Origin: Planctomycetota bacterium
GTDB lineage: Bacteria > Planctomycetota > Planctomycetia > Pirellulales > Pirellulaceae
Assembly (NCBI GenBank): GCA_016872775.1
Contig: VGZA01000003.1
Span: 1 to 64,000, forward strand
Direction: 5' to 3'
Length of the DNA stretch: 64,000 nt
Below the pieces are notes generated by a model. That model had not been told where the DNA came from and did no database searches. It saw only the letters and a list, made by a program, of their open reading frames with translations. The position numbers and the translations under genes are program-made. Positions 24,333 to 33,360 of the stretch are shown one piece after another (the first letter of the stretch is position 1; every line of letters starts with the position of its first letter).

Positions 24333-25652
24333 GTGAACGTTCCAACACGTCGCGCATTCAATCGTTCCGCATTCTTGGCCCTTGGCTGCGGAGTGGTTCA
24401 GACGAACGCGGTTCAGACGAACCTGGGGACCTTACGGGCGGCGGCATCGCAGCGCGAGAAACTTCCGGTCACTGCGCTGATCACCGCCTACTATCACGTC
24501 AGCCACGCGGATGTGATCGTGTCGAAAATTTTGGAAGGGTATCAACGCAATGGCGAGAGCCCCGGTCCGGGATTGCGACTTGTTTCGATGTTTGTCGATC
24601 AACCGCAGCATGTTCATGACATCAGTCGAGCGCTGGCCAAGAAGTATGACGTCCGACTCTGCCAGTCGGTCGAGGAAGCGATCACCCTCGGAACGGATCA
24701 GGTTCAGGTGGCGGGAGTGCTGAGTATCGGCGAACACGGCGAGTACCCGCGCGTGAAGGAGACACAGCAGAAGATGTACCCACGGCGACGCTTTTTTGAC
24801 GAAACGGTCGCCACGTATCGACGTTGTGGCCGATCGGTTCCCTTTTTCAACGATAAACATCTTTCCTATCGCTGGGAGGATGCCGTGGAGATGGTCAAGA
24901 CCGCACGCAAAATGAAGTTTCCGTTGCTGGCTGGTTCGTCGCTGCCATTGACGTGGCGGTTTCCGGCACTGGAGTTGCCCCCGGACTGTGAGATCGAGTC
25001 GGCGCTGACGATCGGCTACGGCCCGCTGGAGGACTATGGTTTCCACGCCCTCGAGGCCCACCAGGGCATGATCGAGAGACGCCGTGGCGGTGAAGCGGGC
25101 GTGCGTTCGGTTCGGGTCGCCGTCAAGGATCAGATTCGCGAGAGCGAGCGCGAGGGCCATTGGTCCGCGGAACTCTTTTCGGCGGCACGTCGCAGCATGC
25201 CCAGAGCACCCGAGGACGCCGCCGCGTGGGATCCGCTTCGAGCCGAATTCGAGGGCAACCTGAATCAACCCGCTGCCTATCTGCTGGAACACGAGGATGG
25301 CCTGAAATCGGCCGTGATCATGACGGCGGGCTGGTCGGGAGGATTTGCCTTCGCCTGCCGATTGAAAGGGGAAGATCGGCCAAGAGCCTGTTGGTTCAAG
25401 CTTCAGGACTGGGGCCCGTTCGGGCATTTTTCGTATCTGCTCGAGGCATTTGAGGCGACCATTCGCTCGGGCGAGACCGTGTATCCCGTCGAACGAACGT
25501 TGCTGACGACAGGGACCCTCGACCGCTGCATGCAGGGCCTTGCGGCGGGAGGCGCTCGGCAGCGAACACCGGAACTAGCGGTGACTTACTCGCCCGGCGA
25601 CTGGCCGTTTGCCAATCATGTCCGATCGAAACTGTCGCTGCCCCATGAATAG
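24333..25652 (+). CDS. Conserved exported planctomycete protein of unknown function
   Basis: A 439-residue protein starting at GTG, with an N-terminal Tat-like leader (RRAFNRSAFLALGCGVVQ). Residues about 45-125 resemble the nucleotide-binding half of a Gfo/Idh/MocA-like Rossmann domain (VTALITAYYHVSHADVIVSK, LVSMFVDQPQ, ALAKKYDVRLCQSVEEAI). The dinucleotide glycine motif is not evident, so cofactor binding is doubtful. Other recurring segments are GEHGEYPRVKETQQKMYPRR and FPLLAGSSLPLTWRFP. I believe this type is common in planctomycetes next to DUF1501/DUF1549 genes but cannot name a family. It precedes the DUF1549/DUF1553 gene on the same strand and may share its transcript. Confidence 0.6.
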   Translation: MNVPTRRAFNRSAFLALGCGVVQTNAVQTNLGTLRAAASQREKLPVTALITAYYHVSHADVIVSKILEGYQRNGESPGPGLRLVSMFVDQPQHVHDISRALAKKYDVRLCQSVEEAITLGTDQVQVAGVLSIGEHGEYPRVKETQQKMYPRRRFFDETVATYRRCGRSVPFFNDKHLSYRWEDAVEMVKTARKMKFPLLAGSSLPLTWRFPALELPPDCEIESALTIGYGPLEDYGFHALEAHQGMIERRRGGEAGVRSVRVAVKDQIRESEREGHWSAELFSAARRSMPRAPEDAAAWDPLRAEFEGNLNQPAAYLLEHEDGLKSAVIMTAGWSGGFAFACRLKGEDRPRACWFKLQDWGPFGHFSYLLEAFEATIRSGETVYPVERTLLTTGTLDRCMQGLAAGGARQRTPELAVTYSPGDWPFANHVRSKLSLPHE

Positions 25653-25755
25653 GGCTGCCGATCGAGAAGCACGATCCCGACCAAGTTCTTTGGATTTGCG
25701 AGGGGGCGCCGCCAATGCTAAAATCCTGGTTTGCCTTGGAAACGCACTCGACGAG

Positions 25756-28236
25756 ATGACGGTGTTGTTGCAGTTGCTATCTCATTCACTGAAGCTTCGG
25801 CAAGCCATGCTGATCCCATGGCTCGCGGTGCTCACCTTGCGAGCCGTTGGTTCTGACGCGACGCCTCCGCTCAGCCAACGCATCGATCAAGTAGTCGCAG
25901 CCGGCTACCGCGGACCCGAGATTCCTTCCGCGAGCGACCTGGAGTTCCTGCGGCGCGTCTATCTCGACTTGATCGGGCGAGGACCAATGATCGAAGAGGT
26001 TCGTGCCTATCTCCTAAAGCTCGAACAGCGTCCCGGCGAGACGCAGGTCATCCGCCAGGAGGTCATCGACGATCTGCTCGAGCGAGATGAGTTCTCGCGG
26101 CAATATGCCAGGGTCTTCGATGTGATGTTCACGGAGCGGCGGGAGAATATTTCGGTTCTGGAATTTCGCGCCTTCATCCGACAATGGCTGGCGGACAAGA
26201 AACCCCTCAATGAACTCTGCCTGGAGATTCTGGCGGCTGACGGAACCGGAGCACAGTGGCGGCCAGCGGCCAGCTTCTTCCTCAACCGGGACGCGGAGCC
26301 GAATCTGATGACCCGGGATGTTGGGCGGATCTTTTTTGGTCGCGATGTCCAATGTGCTCAATGTCACGACCATCCGCTGGTGGCTGACTACGAGCAGTCC
26401 GAATTCTTCGGCATCCTGTCGTTTGTTAATCGGACCTATCTGTTTTTGGATGAGAAGCAGAACAACAAACCGTTTCTCGGTGAGAAAGCGGATGCCCCAC
26501 TGGAATTTGCCTCGGTCTTCCATCCCGAACGTGGCAAGTTCGCCGCCCGACCCGTGCTGCCGATGGTCATGGCCATGGATGCGGAACCAATGTTCATCAG
26601 CGATGCTGATGCCTATGTGGTCCCTCCCGAAAAGGGCCGCCGCGCTGTTCCCCGTTACAGTCGCCGGCAACAGCTGGCGGTCTTGGCGACGCATCCCGAG
26701 AACGAGTCGTTCAATCGCAATCTTGCGAATCGGCTTTGGGCCAACCTGATGGGGACGGGGATTGTCCAGCCGGTCGACATGCACCACGCCGGGAACCGCC
26801 CGGCCTCGGCGGCCCTTTTGCGGTTGCTGGCCGACGAACTGGTCGCCTGCCAATACGACCTCCGCGAGATGTTGCGTCAGATCGCGCGATCGCAGACATA
26901 CCAGCGTTCGCTCTTTGCGCCCGAGTTGGAATCGTGGCAAGGCCCCGCTCAGGGACTGGCTGGACTGGAATCGGAACTGGAGCGACTCGATCATCAAATC
27001 ACCGAAGTAACGGCGCGTCAGAATTCACTGCACGAAGAAATTAAAGAAGCGACCGCCGCGCTGAATCGAGCACAAGCCGATGTGGATCGTAACCAGCAGC
27101 AAGTCGATCAGGAAAAGACGACGCTTCAAAAACATGCCACGGACCGCGACGCACAAGCGACGAAGTTGACCGGAATCCAGGCCCGGAAAAAGACGTCGCA
27201 CGATCTTGTCGCTTCCCTTACCGCGGCTCTCGCTGAGTTCGAGAAGGTCGTGTCGCTGCGGCCCGAGGACCAGGAATTGATTGCCGCCAGAGATCTGCTG
27301 AAAACTCGGTTGGCAACAGCGACGGAAGCGACCACCGCCATTGACAACGAAGTCAAAGAGCAACAGGAAGACGTCACGGAAGCCGAACGCCGCGTCGAGG
27401 ATCAGCGAGGGAGAATTCTGGCGCTGGCGAATCGCCGCCTGGCCTTGGGTGAGTTCGTGGTCGAGGCACGCGGTGTATCGCGTCGGGTGCGGCATCGGCA
27501 GCAGGCTCTGCTCGATCAACAGTCGGACTTCGAGCAACATAAGCAGAGGATCACGATTCTCAAGGGCTGGCTGGAGCAGCGCGAGCGAATCCCGCCGTTG
27601 ATTGCCAGCGGCCAGGGCGCGCAAGCCGTTGAGTCGAAAAAGCAACTCGACATACTTCGTGCCGAGCTTGTTGAATCATGGCGACGCAGCTTTGCGATGC
27701 GCAGCGTTCGTGGACTTTCACCGGAGCAATTCACAGGAGCGACCTACACGGCGCTCGAAATGTACCGACCGGTGCGCGAGAAGGCTCTGGCGGAATGGCA
27801 GTCAACCCATCAAGCCAACCCTGGGGAACGTGATGACCTCAACAAGCAGCAACTGTTTTTGAGCGCGGCTTTGGCGACGAATATGTGGGATACCGTCGAG
27901 GATCTGATCGTCGAGCGATTTTCTGCTCCCGCCGGTGCACCTCAAGATGGGTTCTTTGCGACCATCGATCAGGCGCTTGCGCTTCGGAACGATTCCAACT
28001 GCCAGAACTGGCTCAAGCCCGCATCGGGCAATCTGGTCGAGCGATTGATCGCACTGGATGACTCAAACCAATTTGCCGAACAACTTTATTTGAGCATGGC
28101 CTGTCGCTTTCCCGATGAGGAAGAGCGGACGATGGTTCGTGACTTTCTAAGCCAAAACGTCGCAGAGCGAGACAGGCTCGTGCAAGAGTTGGTTTGGGGA
28201 GTGCTCGCCTCGTCTGAGTTCCGCTTCATTCCCTGA
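25756..28236 (+). CDS. DUF1549/DUF1553 protein with coiled-coil insert
   Basis: The product is about 826 residues from this start. A signal-like hydrophobic stretch (MLIPWLAVLTLRAV) leads into DUF1549 (SDLEFLRRVYLDLIGRGPMI) and a heme-type CAQCHDHP motif. DUF1553 begins (SFNRNLANRLWANLMGTGIV, DELVACQYDLREMLRQIARS) but is interrupted after PELESW by about 230 residues of charged heptad-like sequence, a predicted coiled coil. Then DUF1553 resumes (WRRSFAMRSVRGLSPEQFTG, LSMACRFPDEEERTMVRDFL, WGVLASSEFRFIP). The family is exported and of unknown function. Starts at 25609 and 25807 are also possible; 25756 avoids overlap with the previous gene and has GACGAG just before it. It is followed by DUF1501 and a WD40 gene, the standard planctomycete order. 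Confidence 0.85.
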   Translation: MTVLLQLLSHSLKLRQAMLIPWLAVLTLRAVGSDATPPLSQRIDQVVAAGYRGPEIPSASDLEFLRRVYLDLIGRGPMIEEVRAYLLKLEQRPGETQVIRQEVIDDLLERDEFSRQYARVFDVMFTERRENISVLEFRAFIRQWLADKKPLNELCLEILAADGTGAQWRPAASFFLNRDAEPNLMTRDVGRIFFGRDVQCAQCHDHPLVADYEQSEFFGILSFVNRTYLFLDEKQNNKPFLGEKADAPLEFASVFHPERGKFAARPVLPMVMAMDAEPMFISDADAYVVPPEKGRRAVPRYSRRQQLAVLATHPENESFNRNLANRLWANLMGTGIVQPVDMHHAGNRPASAALLRLLADELVACQYDLREMLRQIARSQTYQRSLFAPELESWQGPAQGLAGLESELERLDHQITEVTARQNSLHEEIKEATAALNRAQADVDRNQQQVDQEKTTLQKHATDRDAQATKLTGIQARKKTSHDLVASLTAALAEFEKVVSLRPEDQELIAARDLLKTRLATATEATTAIDNEVKEQQEDVTEAERRVEDQRGRILALANRRLALGEFVVEARGVSRRVRHRQQALLDQQSDFEQHKQRITILKGWLEQRERIPPLIASGQGAQAVESKKQLDILRAELVESWRRSFAMRSVRGLSPEQFTGATYTALEMYRPVREKALAEWQSTHQANPGERDDLNKQQLFLSAALATNMWDTVEDLIVERFSAPAGAPQDGFFATIDQALALRNDSNCQNWLKPASGNLVERLIALDDSNQFAEQLYLSMACRFPDEEERTMVRDFLSQNVAERDRLVQELVWGVLASSEFRFIP

Positions 28237-28266
28237 GCTACGAATTGATCCAATAGGTCCTTGCAT

Positions 28267-29559
28267 ATGCTTCCACCGACGACTCGCTGTGGTTCGAATC
28301 AACACTTGATCGGGCGTCGCCAGTTCCTTGGAGACTTGTGGACCGGCTTGGGCGTGACCGCAGGAGCCGGTCTGTTTGCGCATCAACTTGGTGCCAGCGA
28401 AGTCGCCCGACAAGGGAAGTCCGTCGTCGTGGTCTTTTTGGATGGCGGAATCAGTCAATTCGAATCTTGGGATCCGAAATCCGATCTCGATACGGGGGGC
28501 CCATTCAAGGCGATCCCGACTTCGGTTCCTGGAATTCACATTTCGGAACTCTTCCCCCACACGGCTCGGCAGATGCATCGGATGGCGCTGGTCCGCAGTA
28601 TGAGTACCGGACTGGACGATCATGGGCTGGCGAAGAATCTGGTCAGGTCCGGGCGCACCACGCGCTCAGCGACGGAATATCCGGAACTAGGCGCCGTGGT
28701 GGCCAAGGGGTTGGAGCGTCCGGACGATCCATTGCCAGGGTATATTCGCACAATGGAGTCCGGAGTCGGAGGACGCGGACGGGACGCGGCCTACCTGGGG
28801 CCGGCGTATGCCAGTGTATCGATCGGCGCGGAAGCGGGCGGAATCGCCAACAGCAACTTGCCGGACGGACTTACACCCCAGAGCGATCAACGTCGGCAGG
28901 ATGTACGCCGTTTTTTCAATGAGCGTTACCGTCGTCGAATCGAGTCGCCCGAGATCGACGCCTACTCGCAGAGCTACACGCAGGCTCAGCGAATCATGGA
29001 ACGGCGTGAACTGTTCGACATCGCTCGCGAACCGGAAACAGTGCAGCAAGGTTACGGAAAATCGGAGTTCGGAAAGAAGCTCTTGCTGGCCCGGCGACTG
29101 GTGGAGCAGGAAGTTCCGTTTGTGGAAGTCTCCCATGCCGGCTGGGACTTTCATCACAACAATTTTGAGTTCCATCTGCACTATGTGGCCGACATTGACC
29201 GTCCGTTCGCACATTTTCTGGAGGATCTGACTCAACGGGGCTTGCTGGAGCGGACCTTGGTAATCGTGATGACCGAATTCGGCCGGACTCCGAAGATCAA
29301 TGCGGGATACGGGCGTGACCACTATCCCAATGCCTGGTCGATCGCGCTGGCGGGGTGTGGAATTCAGCACGGCGCGGTGATCGGCAAGACCGATTCCAAA
29401 GGCGTCGAAGTGACCGATCGAAAGGTCGACCATCGTCACCTGTTCCACACTTACCTACGAGCCGTCGGAATCGACTCATCGGGTCACTTTCAAATTGCCG
29501 GCCGGTCGTATCCGATCGCCGATCCCGCCTTCGGCCCGATCAAGGAGTTGCTGGCATGA
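28267..29559 (+). CDS. DUF1501 protein, Tat-exported
   Basis: The second DUF1501 protein in the window, 430 residues. The leader has the twin-arginine motif (GRRQFLGDLWTGLGVTAGAG). Family motifs are VVFLDGGISQFESWDPKSDL, MALVRSMSTGLDDHGLAKNL and MTEFGRTPKINAGYGRDHYP. It is only distantly similar to the copy at 1839, so it is not a recent duplicate. A TTG at 28261 could also start the frame. It follows DUF1549/DUF1553 by 30 bases and overlaps the WD40 reading frame by four bases (ATGA), which indicates translational coupling. Function is inferred only as exported alkaline-phosphatase-superfamily protein. Confidence 0.9.
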   Translation: MLPPTTRCGSNQHLIGRRQFLGDLWTGLGVTAGAGLFAHQLGASEVARQGKSVVVVFLDGGISQFESWDPKSDLDTGGPFKAIPTSVPGIHISELFPHTARQMHRMALVRSMSTGLDDHGLAKNLVRSGRTTRSATEYPELGAVVAKGLERPDDPLPGYIRTMESGVGGRGRDAAYLGPAYASVSIGAEAGGIANSNLPDGLTPQSDQRRQDVRRFFNERYRRRIESPEIDAYSQSYTQAQRIMERRELFDIAREPETVQQGYGKSEFGKKLLLARRLVEQEVPFVEVSHAGWDFHHNNFEFHLHYVADIDRPFAHFLEDLTQRGLLERTLVIVMTEFGRTPKINAGYGRDHYPNAWSIALAGCGIQHGAVIGKTDSKGVEVTDRKVDHRHLFHTYLRAVGIDSSGHFQIAGRSYPIADPAFGPIKELLA

Positions 29560-29966
29560 ACACTGACATCGCCTCTCCTTCCTCAGCTCCAGTGCCGTTT
29601 CGGCCCCAGGACGCGAAACCGACACACGACTGGCCGCACTCCGCGCGTCTACTTTGCTGCCGCATCGACCCAGCGGGGAAGTACGTCTTCGCCGGCGGCA
29701 CGGACAACACGATTTAGCGCTGGGAGATCGCCAGCGGAAAGCAGACGGCTTTCGTGGGTCACGACAATTGGGTCCGCACCCTCGGCGTTTCTCGCGACGG
29801 ACAAACGCTCTATTCGGGCGATTATGACGGCCGTTGGCTGTCGTGGGAAGTTGCCGCCGAGACGCCCAGCAAAATCTTCGACTGCGACCTGCACCCCAAC
29901 GGCGTTGACCTCTTCACAGCCCACTTCGACGGCCACGTGCGCTGCCTGCGTTGTTCCGCCGGGTGA
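29556..29966 (+). pseudogene. WD40-repeat gene with amber stop, truncated
   Basis: The frame opens with ATGA overlapping the DUF1501 stop and reads WD40-like sequence: HDWPHSARLLCCRIDPAGKY, VFAGGTDNTI, then TAG at 29715-29717, then in the same frame RWEIASGKQTAFVGHDNWVR, TLGVSRDGQTLYSGDYDGRW and LHPNGVDLFTAHFDGHVRCL before a stop at 29964-29966. Homologues commonly have a Gln codon at this place, so CAG to TAG by one transition is the simplest explanation. The gene also ends after about 135 codons, while such proteins usually have several more repeats, so it is doubly broken. The 38-base gap to meaB contains an eight-T run. Confidence 0.8.
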
Positions 29967-30004
29967 TGATGGCTGCGTGTATTGGTCGTTTTTTTTCTTC
30001 CAAG

Positions 30005-31036
30005 TCACTCGCGGGATGCGGCAGGGATGCCGAACGCCTCTAGGATCCTGCGTGCGGCGACTTCGGCGGGCAGCGTGCCCGCCAGCACCTGTCGTTCGAG
30101 TGACTCGCGGATCTCACGCACACCGGGATGCGACTGCAGCGCCTGCCGCAGGCGATCCTCAACGGAGTTCCAGATCCAACGTAGTTCCTGCCGTCGTCGG
30201 CGTTCCCCGAGCTGCCCGGTGGCGAGCAGTTCGTCCTGGTGCTGTCGGATCGCCTCCCAGATGCGGTCGATGCCGGTCTGCTCGCGGGCGCTGCAGGTAA
30301 AGATCTTCGGCGCGGACGCTTCACCGTCCCGCGACGGCAGCGACTCGAATAACACATGGAACTGTCGGGCGGCTACCTCCGCCGCGATGCGAAACTCTCC
30401 ATCCGCCTTATTGACCGCGATGATGTCGACCAGTTCCAGCAGGCCCCGTTTCATCGCTTGCAGTTCGTCCCCTGCCCCGGGCAGCATCAAGGCGACGAAC
30501 GTGTCGGTCATGTCTGCAACCATCGTTTCCGACTGGCCGACACCGACGGTCTCGACAATCACGACATCGTAACCGGCGGCCTCGCAGAGCAGCATCGCTT
30601 CGCGCGACTTGCGGGCAACGCCACCCAACGTGCCCGCGGCTGGGCAAGGACGAATGTAGGCGGACGGTTCGTTCGCCAGTCCGGACATGCGCGTCTTGTC
30701 TCCGAGAATGCTACCGCCGCTGATGCCGCTGGAGGGATCGACTGCCAGCACGGCCACCCGCAGCCCCTGGCGGACAAGGTGCATTCCCAACGCGTTGATG
30801 AACGTACTCTTGCCGCTTCCCGGAGCGCCAGTGATGCCGATCCGCACCCCTTTGTTGTCGAGCGGCAGCAGCCGCGACAACAGCTCCTCGGCCAGCAACT
30901 GGTGTCGGGGCAAGCTCGACTCGAGCAGGGTCAAGGCTCGAGCCAGGACCTCGATCCGCCGTTGCCGAACGCCCTCGACGAGCTCCTCGATGGTCCATTC
31001 TGGGCGACGTGGTTTTGACGGCATTTCGTTCGGCAT
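30005..31036 (-). CDS. meaB: MeaB GTPase, chaperone of methylmalonyl-CoA mutase
   Basis: A 343-residue G3E GTPase (ArgK/MeaB family). Walker A lies in GITGAPGSGKSTFINALG, followed by VLAVDPSSGISGGSILGDKT, VETVGVGQSETMVADMTDTF and the NKAD base motif. MeaB loads and protects the adenosylcobalamin cofactor of methylmalonyl-CoA mutase using GTP hydrolysis. The gene lies 41 bases downstream of the mutase large subunit and is the last of the - strand propionate set. Length and motifs are complete. Confidence 0.92.
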   Translation of the reverse strand: MPNEMPSKPRRPEWTIEELVEGVRQRRIEVLARALTLLESSLPRHQLLAEELLSRLLPLDNKGVRIGITGAPGSGKSTFINALGMHLVRQGLRVAVLAVDPSSGISGGSILGDKTRMSGLANEPSAYIRPCPAAGTLGGVARKSREAMLLCEAAGYDVVIVETVGVGQSETMVADMTDTFVALMLPGAGDELQAMKRGLLELVDIIAVNKADGEFRIAAEVAARQFHVLFESLPSRDGEASAPKIFTCSAREQTGIDRIWEAIRQHQDELLATGQLGERRRRQELRWIWNSVEDRLRQALQSHPGVREIRESLERQVLAGTLPAEVAARRILEAFGIPAASRE

Positions 31037-31077
31037 GCGCTGGCTATCGGCGTTGGAAGCGGGTCGGGTCTTGGATC

Positions 31078-33360
31078 TTACGCGCTGGGCGAGGCAACGG
31101 GCAACTCGATCTCCAGGCGATCGGCCAGTTCCCGCACGAGTTTCTTCGCTGCCTGGACGATGACGGTTCCCGGTCCGAAGACGGCTGAGGCACCCGCGTC
31201 GTACAAAGCTTGATAATCTTGCGGCGGAATCACGCCTCCCACGACGATCATCAGATCGTTGCGACCGAGCCGATCCAATTCCGCGCGCAATTCGGGCACA
31301 AGTGTCAGGTGTCCCGCGGCAAGTGAACTAACTCCAATGATATGCACGTCATTCTCGACTGCCTGCCGCGCCGTTTCCGCCGGCGTACGGAACAGCGAGC
31401 CGATGTCGACGTCGAACCCAAGATCGGCAAGCGCCGAGGCGATGACCTTCTGTCCGCGGTCGTGCCCGTCCTGGCCCATTTTGGCGACCAGGATCCTGGG
31501 ACGGCGTCCTTCGGCATTTTCGAATGCCGTCACGAGCCGCCGCACTTCCTCCGTGTCGGTTCGATCAGCGCCCAGTTCCGCCGCGTAGACTCCTCGCACG
31601 GCAAGGGCTGGAGCCTCATATCGGCCAAAGACTTTTTCCAGAGCGGCGCTGATTTCACCCACCGTTGCTCGAGCCCGCGCGGCGACCACCGCCAGTTCCA
31701 GCAGATTGCCCGAACCGCTGGCCGCTGACGCCGTCAACGCGGCGAGCGCCGATTCCACTGCCGCCGGATCGCGATCGCGGCGCAGTCGGCGAAGGTTCTC
31801 GATCTGCGCCGCTCGAACCGCCGCGTTGTCGACCTTCAAGACCTTGATCTGTTCCTCGCCTGTCGAGCGGTATTTGTTGACGCCGATGACGGTCTGCTGG
31901 CCGGAATCGATCCTGGCCTGCGTACGCGCCGCCGCCTCTTCGATCCGTGTCTTCGGAATTCCTTCCTGGATCGCGCGTGTCATCCCGCCCCTTCCCTCGA
32001 CTTCGCGGATATGGTCCCAGGCCCGCTGCGCCAGCTCCCGCGTCAGGCGTTCCAGATAATAACTGCCACCCCAAGGGTCGATCACGTTGCAGGTATCGGT
32101 TTCCTGCTGGATAAACAGTTGTGTGTTGCGGGCGATTCGGGCAGAAAAATCGTTCGGCAAGGCGAGCGCCTCGTCCAGAGCGTTCGTGTGCAGCGACTGC
32201 GTGTGCCCGTGGGTCGCCGCCAGCGCCTCCAGGCAGGTGCGCACGACGTTGTTATAAACGCCTTGAGCCGTCAAACTCCAGCCGCTCGTCTGGCTGTGCG
32301 TTCGCAGCGACATGCTGCGCGGGTTCCTGGGATGAAACTGGCTCGTCAGTTTCGCCCACAACATACGGGCCGCTCGCAGCTTAGCAACCTCCATGAAGTA
32401 GTTCATTCCGATGGCCCAGAAAAAGGAAAGGCGCGGACAAAAGGCGTCCACGTCCAGCCCCGATCGCTGTCCGGTCCGGATATATTCCAGTCCGTCCGCG
32501 AGCGTGTAGGCCAGTTCCAGGTCCGCCGTAGCGCCGGCTTCATGCATATGGTAGCCACTGATGCTGATGCTGTTGAACTTGGGCATCCGTCGACTGGTAA
32601 AGTCGAAGATATCGCCGATGATCCGCATGCTCGGCTCAGGCGGGTAAATGTAAGTGTTACGGACCACGAATTCCTTGAGAATGTCGTTCTGGATTGTGCC
32701 GCCGAGCTGCTCCGGCGCCACGCCTTGTTCCTCGCCCGCCACAATATACAGTGCCATGATCGGCAGCACCGCGCCGTTCATCGTCATCGAGACGGTCATC
32801 TTATCGAGCGGTATGCCATCCAGCAGCGTACGCATGTCGTCAATGCTGTCGATCGCCACTCCCGCCATTCCGACATCCCCGGCAACGCGAGGATGATCGG
32901 AATCGTAACCGCGATGCGTCGCCAGGTCGAACGCGATCGAAAGCCCCATCTGGCCGGCGGCCAGATTGCGCCGGTAGAACGCGTTCGATTCACTGGCGGT
33001 CGAAAAGCCGGCGTACTGCCGGATCGTCCAGGGGCGCAGCACGTACATCGTCGCGTACGGACCGCGCAGGTACGGCGGGAGTCCCGGCATTGTGTCGAGG
33101 TGGTCGAGTCCTTCCAGGTCGGCCGACGTATAAAGCGGTCGCACCATGATCTGCTCGGGAGTTTCCCATTCCTGCTCGAGACGCTGGAGGCCATGCCGGT
33201 CGGCAGGTTCGGCAGCGACGGTGGTGGCGGCGGTCGCATTTCCGGACGGACGGCCCGCGCCGCGCGAGCGGCCCGCGACCGTTCGCCAATCGTCCCATGG
33301 AAGCGGTTTGCGCGTCGGCGGATGGAGTGGCAGTTTAGCGAAGTCGGGAATTGCACTCAT
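31078..33360 (-). CDS. mutB: Methylmalonyl-CoA mutase, large (catalytic) subunit
   Basis: A 760-residue B12-dependent enzyme that isomerises (R)-methylmalonyl-CoA to succinyl-CoA. The TIM-barrel part carries [20 protein letters not shown] and the substrate tunnel segments; the C-terminal cobalamin-binding domain has the intact MGQDGHDRG (DxHxxG) with the GSLF and GGVIPPQD segments. It starts with ATG overlapping the small-subunit stop by four bases (ATGA), so the two subunits are translationally coupled and presumably form a heterodimer. Upstream epimerase and downstream meaB complete the pathway. Confidence 0.95.
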   Translation of the reverse strand: MSAIPDFAKLPLHPPTRKPLPWDDWRTVAGRSRGAGRPSGNATAATTVAAEPADRHGLQRLEQEWETPEQIMVRPLYTSADLEGLDHLDTMPGLPPYLRGPYATMYVLRPWTIRQYAGFSTASESNAFYRRNLAAGQMGLSIAFDLATHRGYDSDHPRVAGDVGMAGVAIDSIDDMRTLLDGIPLDKMTVSMTMNGAVLPIMALYIVAGEEQGVAPEQLGGTIQNDILKEFVVRNTYIYPPEPSMRIIGDIFDFTSRRMPKFNSISISGYHMHEAGATADLELAYTLADGLEYIRTGQRSGLDVDAFCPRLSFFWAIGMNYFMEVAKLRAARMLWAKLTSQFHPRNPRSMSLRTHSQTSGWSLTAQGVYNNVVRTCLEALAATHGHTQSLHTNALDEALALPNDFSARIARNTQLFIQQETDTCNVIDPWGGSYYLERLTRELAQRAWDHIREVEGRGGMTRAIQEGIPKTRIEEAAARTQARIDSGQQTVIGVNKYRSTGEEQIKVLKVDNAAVRAAQIENLRRLRRDRDPAAVESALAALTASAASGSGNLLELAVVAARARATVGEISAALEKVFGRYEAPALAVRGVYAAELGADRTDTEEVRRLVTAFENAEGRRPRILVAKMGQDGHDRGQKVIASALADLGFDVDIGSLFRTPAETARQAVENDVHIIGVSSLAAGHLTLVPELRAELDRLGRNDLMIVVGGVIPPQDYQALYDAGASAVFGPGTVIVQAAKKLVRELADRLEIELPVASPSA

